A stretch of DNA of 6,415 nt from Bacillota bacterium (GTDB lineage: Bacteria; Bacillota; Clostridia; Oscillospirales; Ruminococcaceae): the NCBI GenBank assembly GCA_023439605.1, contig JAEXNS010000185.1:1-6415 (forward strand), in the 5' to 3' direction. The position numbers and the translations under genes were made by a program. Below the pieces are notes generated by a model. The model was not told where the DNA came from, made no database searches, and worked only from the letters and a program-made list of their open reading frames with translations. Of the stretch, positions 5,993 through 6,415 are shown piece by piece (the stretch's first letter is position 1; every line of letters starts with the position of its first letter).

Positions 5993-6361
5993 ATGGCAAG
6001 AATTGCTAGTATAGACTTACCAAAAAATAAAAGAATCGAAATCGGTTTAACATATATTTATGGTATAGGTCAACCAACAGCTACAAAAATTTTAGCTGAT
6101 ACTGGAGTAAATCCAGATACAAGGGTAAAAGATTTAACAGAGGATGAAGTTAATTTACTTCGTGAATACATCGATAAAAACTGTGCTGTTGAAGGTGATC
6201 TTCGTAGAGAAGTAGCATTGAATATTAAAAGACTTATTGAAATTGGTTGTTACCGTGGTGTTCGTCATCGTAAAGGTTTGCCAGTTAGAGGTCAACGTAC
6301 AAAAACAAATGCTAGAACTCGTAAGGGTCCAATCAAAACAGTTGCAAATAAGAAGAAGTAA
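5993..6361 (+). CDS. rpsM: 30S ribosomal protein S13
   Basis: The product is 122 residues, typical for S13, a 30S head protein that contacts 16S rRNA, P-site tRNA and the 50S subunit through intersubunit bridges. It shows the N-terminal IEIGLTYIYGIG (15-26) with the helix-hairpin-like GIG turn, EGDLRREVALNIKRLIEIG (67-85), and the basic C-terminal tail with RGQRTKTNARTRKGP (99-113) and KKK at the end, which reaches toward tRNA. The ATG lies 12 nt after GGAGG (5976-5980), or 10 nt if GGAGGTG is counted as the site, which is a slightly long but workable spacer. It starts the alpha-operon part of the cluster. Confidence 0.98.
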   Translation: MARIASIDLPKNKRIEIGLTYIYGIGQPTATKILADTGVNPDTRVKDLTEDEVNLLREYIDKNCAVEGDLRREVALNIKRLIEIGCYRGVRHRKGLPVRGQRTKTNARTRKGPIKTVANKKK

Positions 6362-6376
6362 GGAGGGAAATGAACG

Positions 6377-6415
6377 ATGGCACAACCAAAAAAGAAAATT
6401 ACTACTATCAAGAGA
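6377..6415 (+). CDS. rpsK: 30S ribosomal protein S11, 5' end only
   Basis: The last 39 bases give 13 codons, MAQPKKKITTIKR, cut by the window edge. The short basic start and the position 15 nt after rpsM fit S11, a platform protein of the 30S subunit that lines the mRNA exit path. The ribosome binding site is AAGGAGGG (6360-6367), overlapping the rpsM stop codon, with about 10 nt to the ATG. Another ATG at 6370 is out of frame and only 3 nt from the binding site, so it is not the start. The call rests mostly on gene order, since the S11 N-terminus is poorly conserved. Confidence 0.85.
   Translation, partial: MAQPKKKITTIKR

Noticed and set aside
6155..6385. Minus-strand open reading frame opposite rpsM and the start of rpsK
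   Set aside because: It is antisense to conserved S13, with no domain and no plausible gene context.
1..6415. A novel system hidden in the window (defence, mobile, RNA-based)
   Set aside because: Every stretch is explained by conserved translation, secretion and housekeeping genes in standard order. The largest gap is 44 nt, and no foreign gene, repeat array or insertion was seen.

Overview
The window is an uninterrupted run of ribosomal-protein and secretion genes, all on the + strand: the distal half of the spc operon joined to the start of the alpha operon. The gene order is rpsN (3' end)–rpsH–rplF–rplR–rpsE–rpmD–rplO–secY–adk–map–KOW-domain gene–infA–rpmJ–rpsM–rpsK (5' end). This is the order known from Bacillota. 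The sequence is AT-rich, nearly every gene has a strong GGAGG-type ribosome binding site, adenylate kinase carries a four-cysteine zinc LID, and a KOW-domain gene sits between map and infA. Together these point to a low-GC Gram-positive bacterium, most likely of class Clostridia. The S5 motif LRSNNPCNVV (residues 128-137) and the SecY style agree with that, but I cannot name a genus.

Positions 1-2577 hold ribosomal proteins S14 (tail), S8, L6, L18, S5, L30 and L15, with gaps of 11-24 nt. Positions 2579-5304 hold secY, adk and map, which provide the translocon channel, AMP kinase and N-terminal methionine removal; secY follows rplO by 1 nt and map follows adk by 2 nt, which suggests translational coupling. 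Positions 5318-6415 hold a small basic KOW-domain protein, IF1, L36, S13 and the first 13 codons of S11. The gaps here are somewhat wider: 33 nt before infA, 44 nt before rpmJ and 28 nt before rpsM.

The genes work as one growth-rate-linked unit that builds both ribosomal subunits, starts translation (IF1), matures and exports nascent chains (Map, SecY) and keeps adenylate balance (Adk). No intrinsic terminator (GC-rich hairpin plus U-tract) is visible, so one long transcript through the window is likely. No gap exceeds 44 nt, so no sizeable non-coding stretch is unaccounted for.

I found no mobile element, CRISPR array, tRNA, rRNA, pseudogene or novel system. This is an ordinary, highly conserved core region. 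The items worth a second look are modest: the KOW-domain protein of unsettled function, a hairpin across its stop codon that may affect the infA ribosome binding site, a promoter-like pair of hexamers inside adk, and the non-ATG starts of rpsE and secY.
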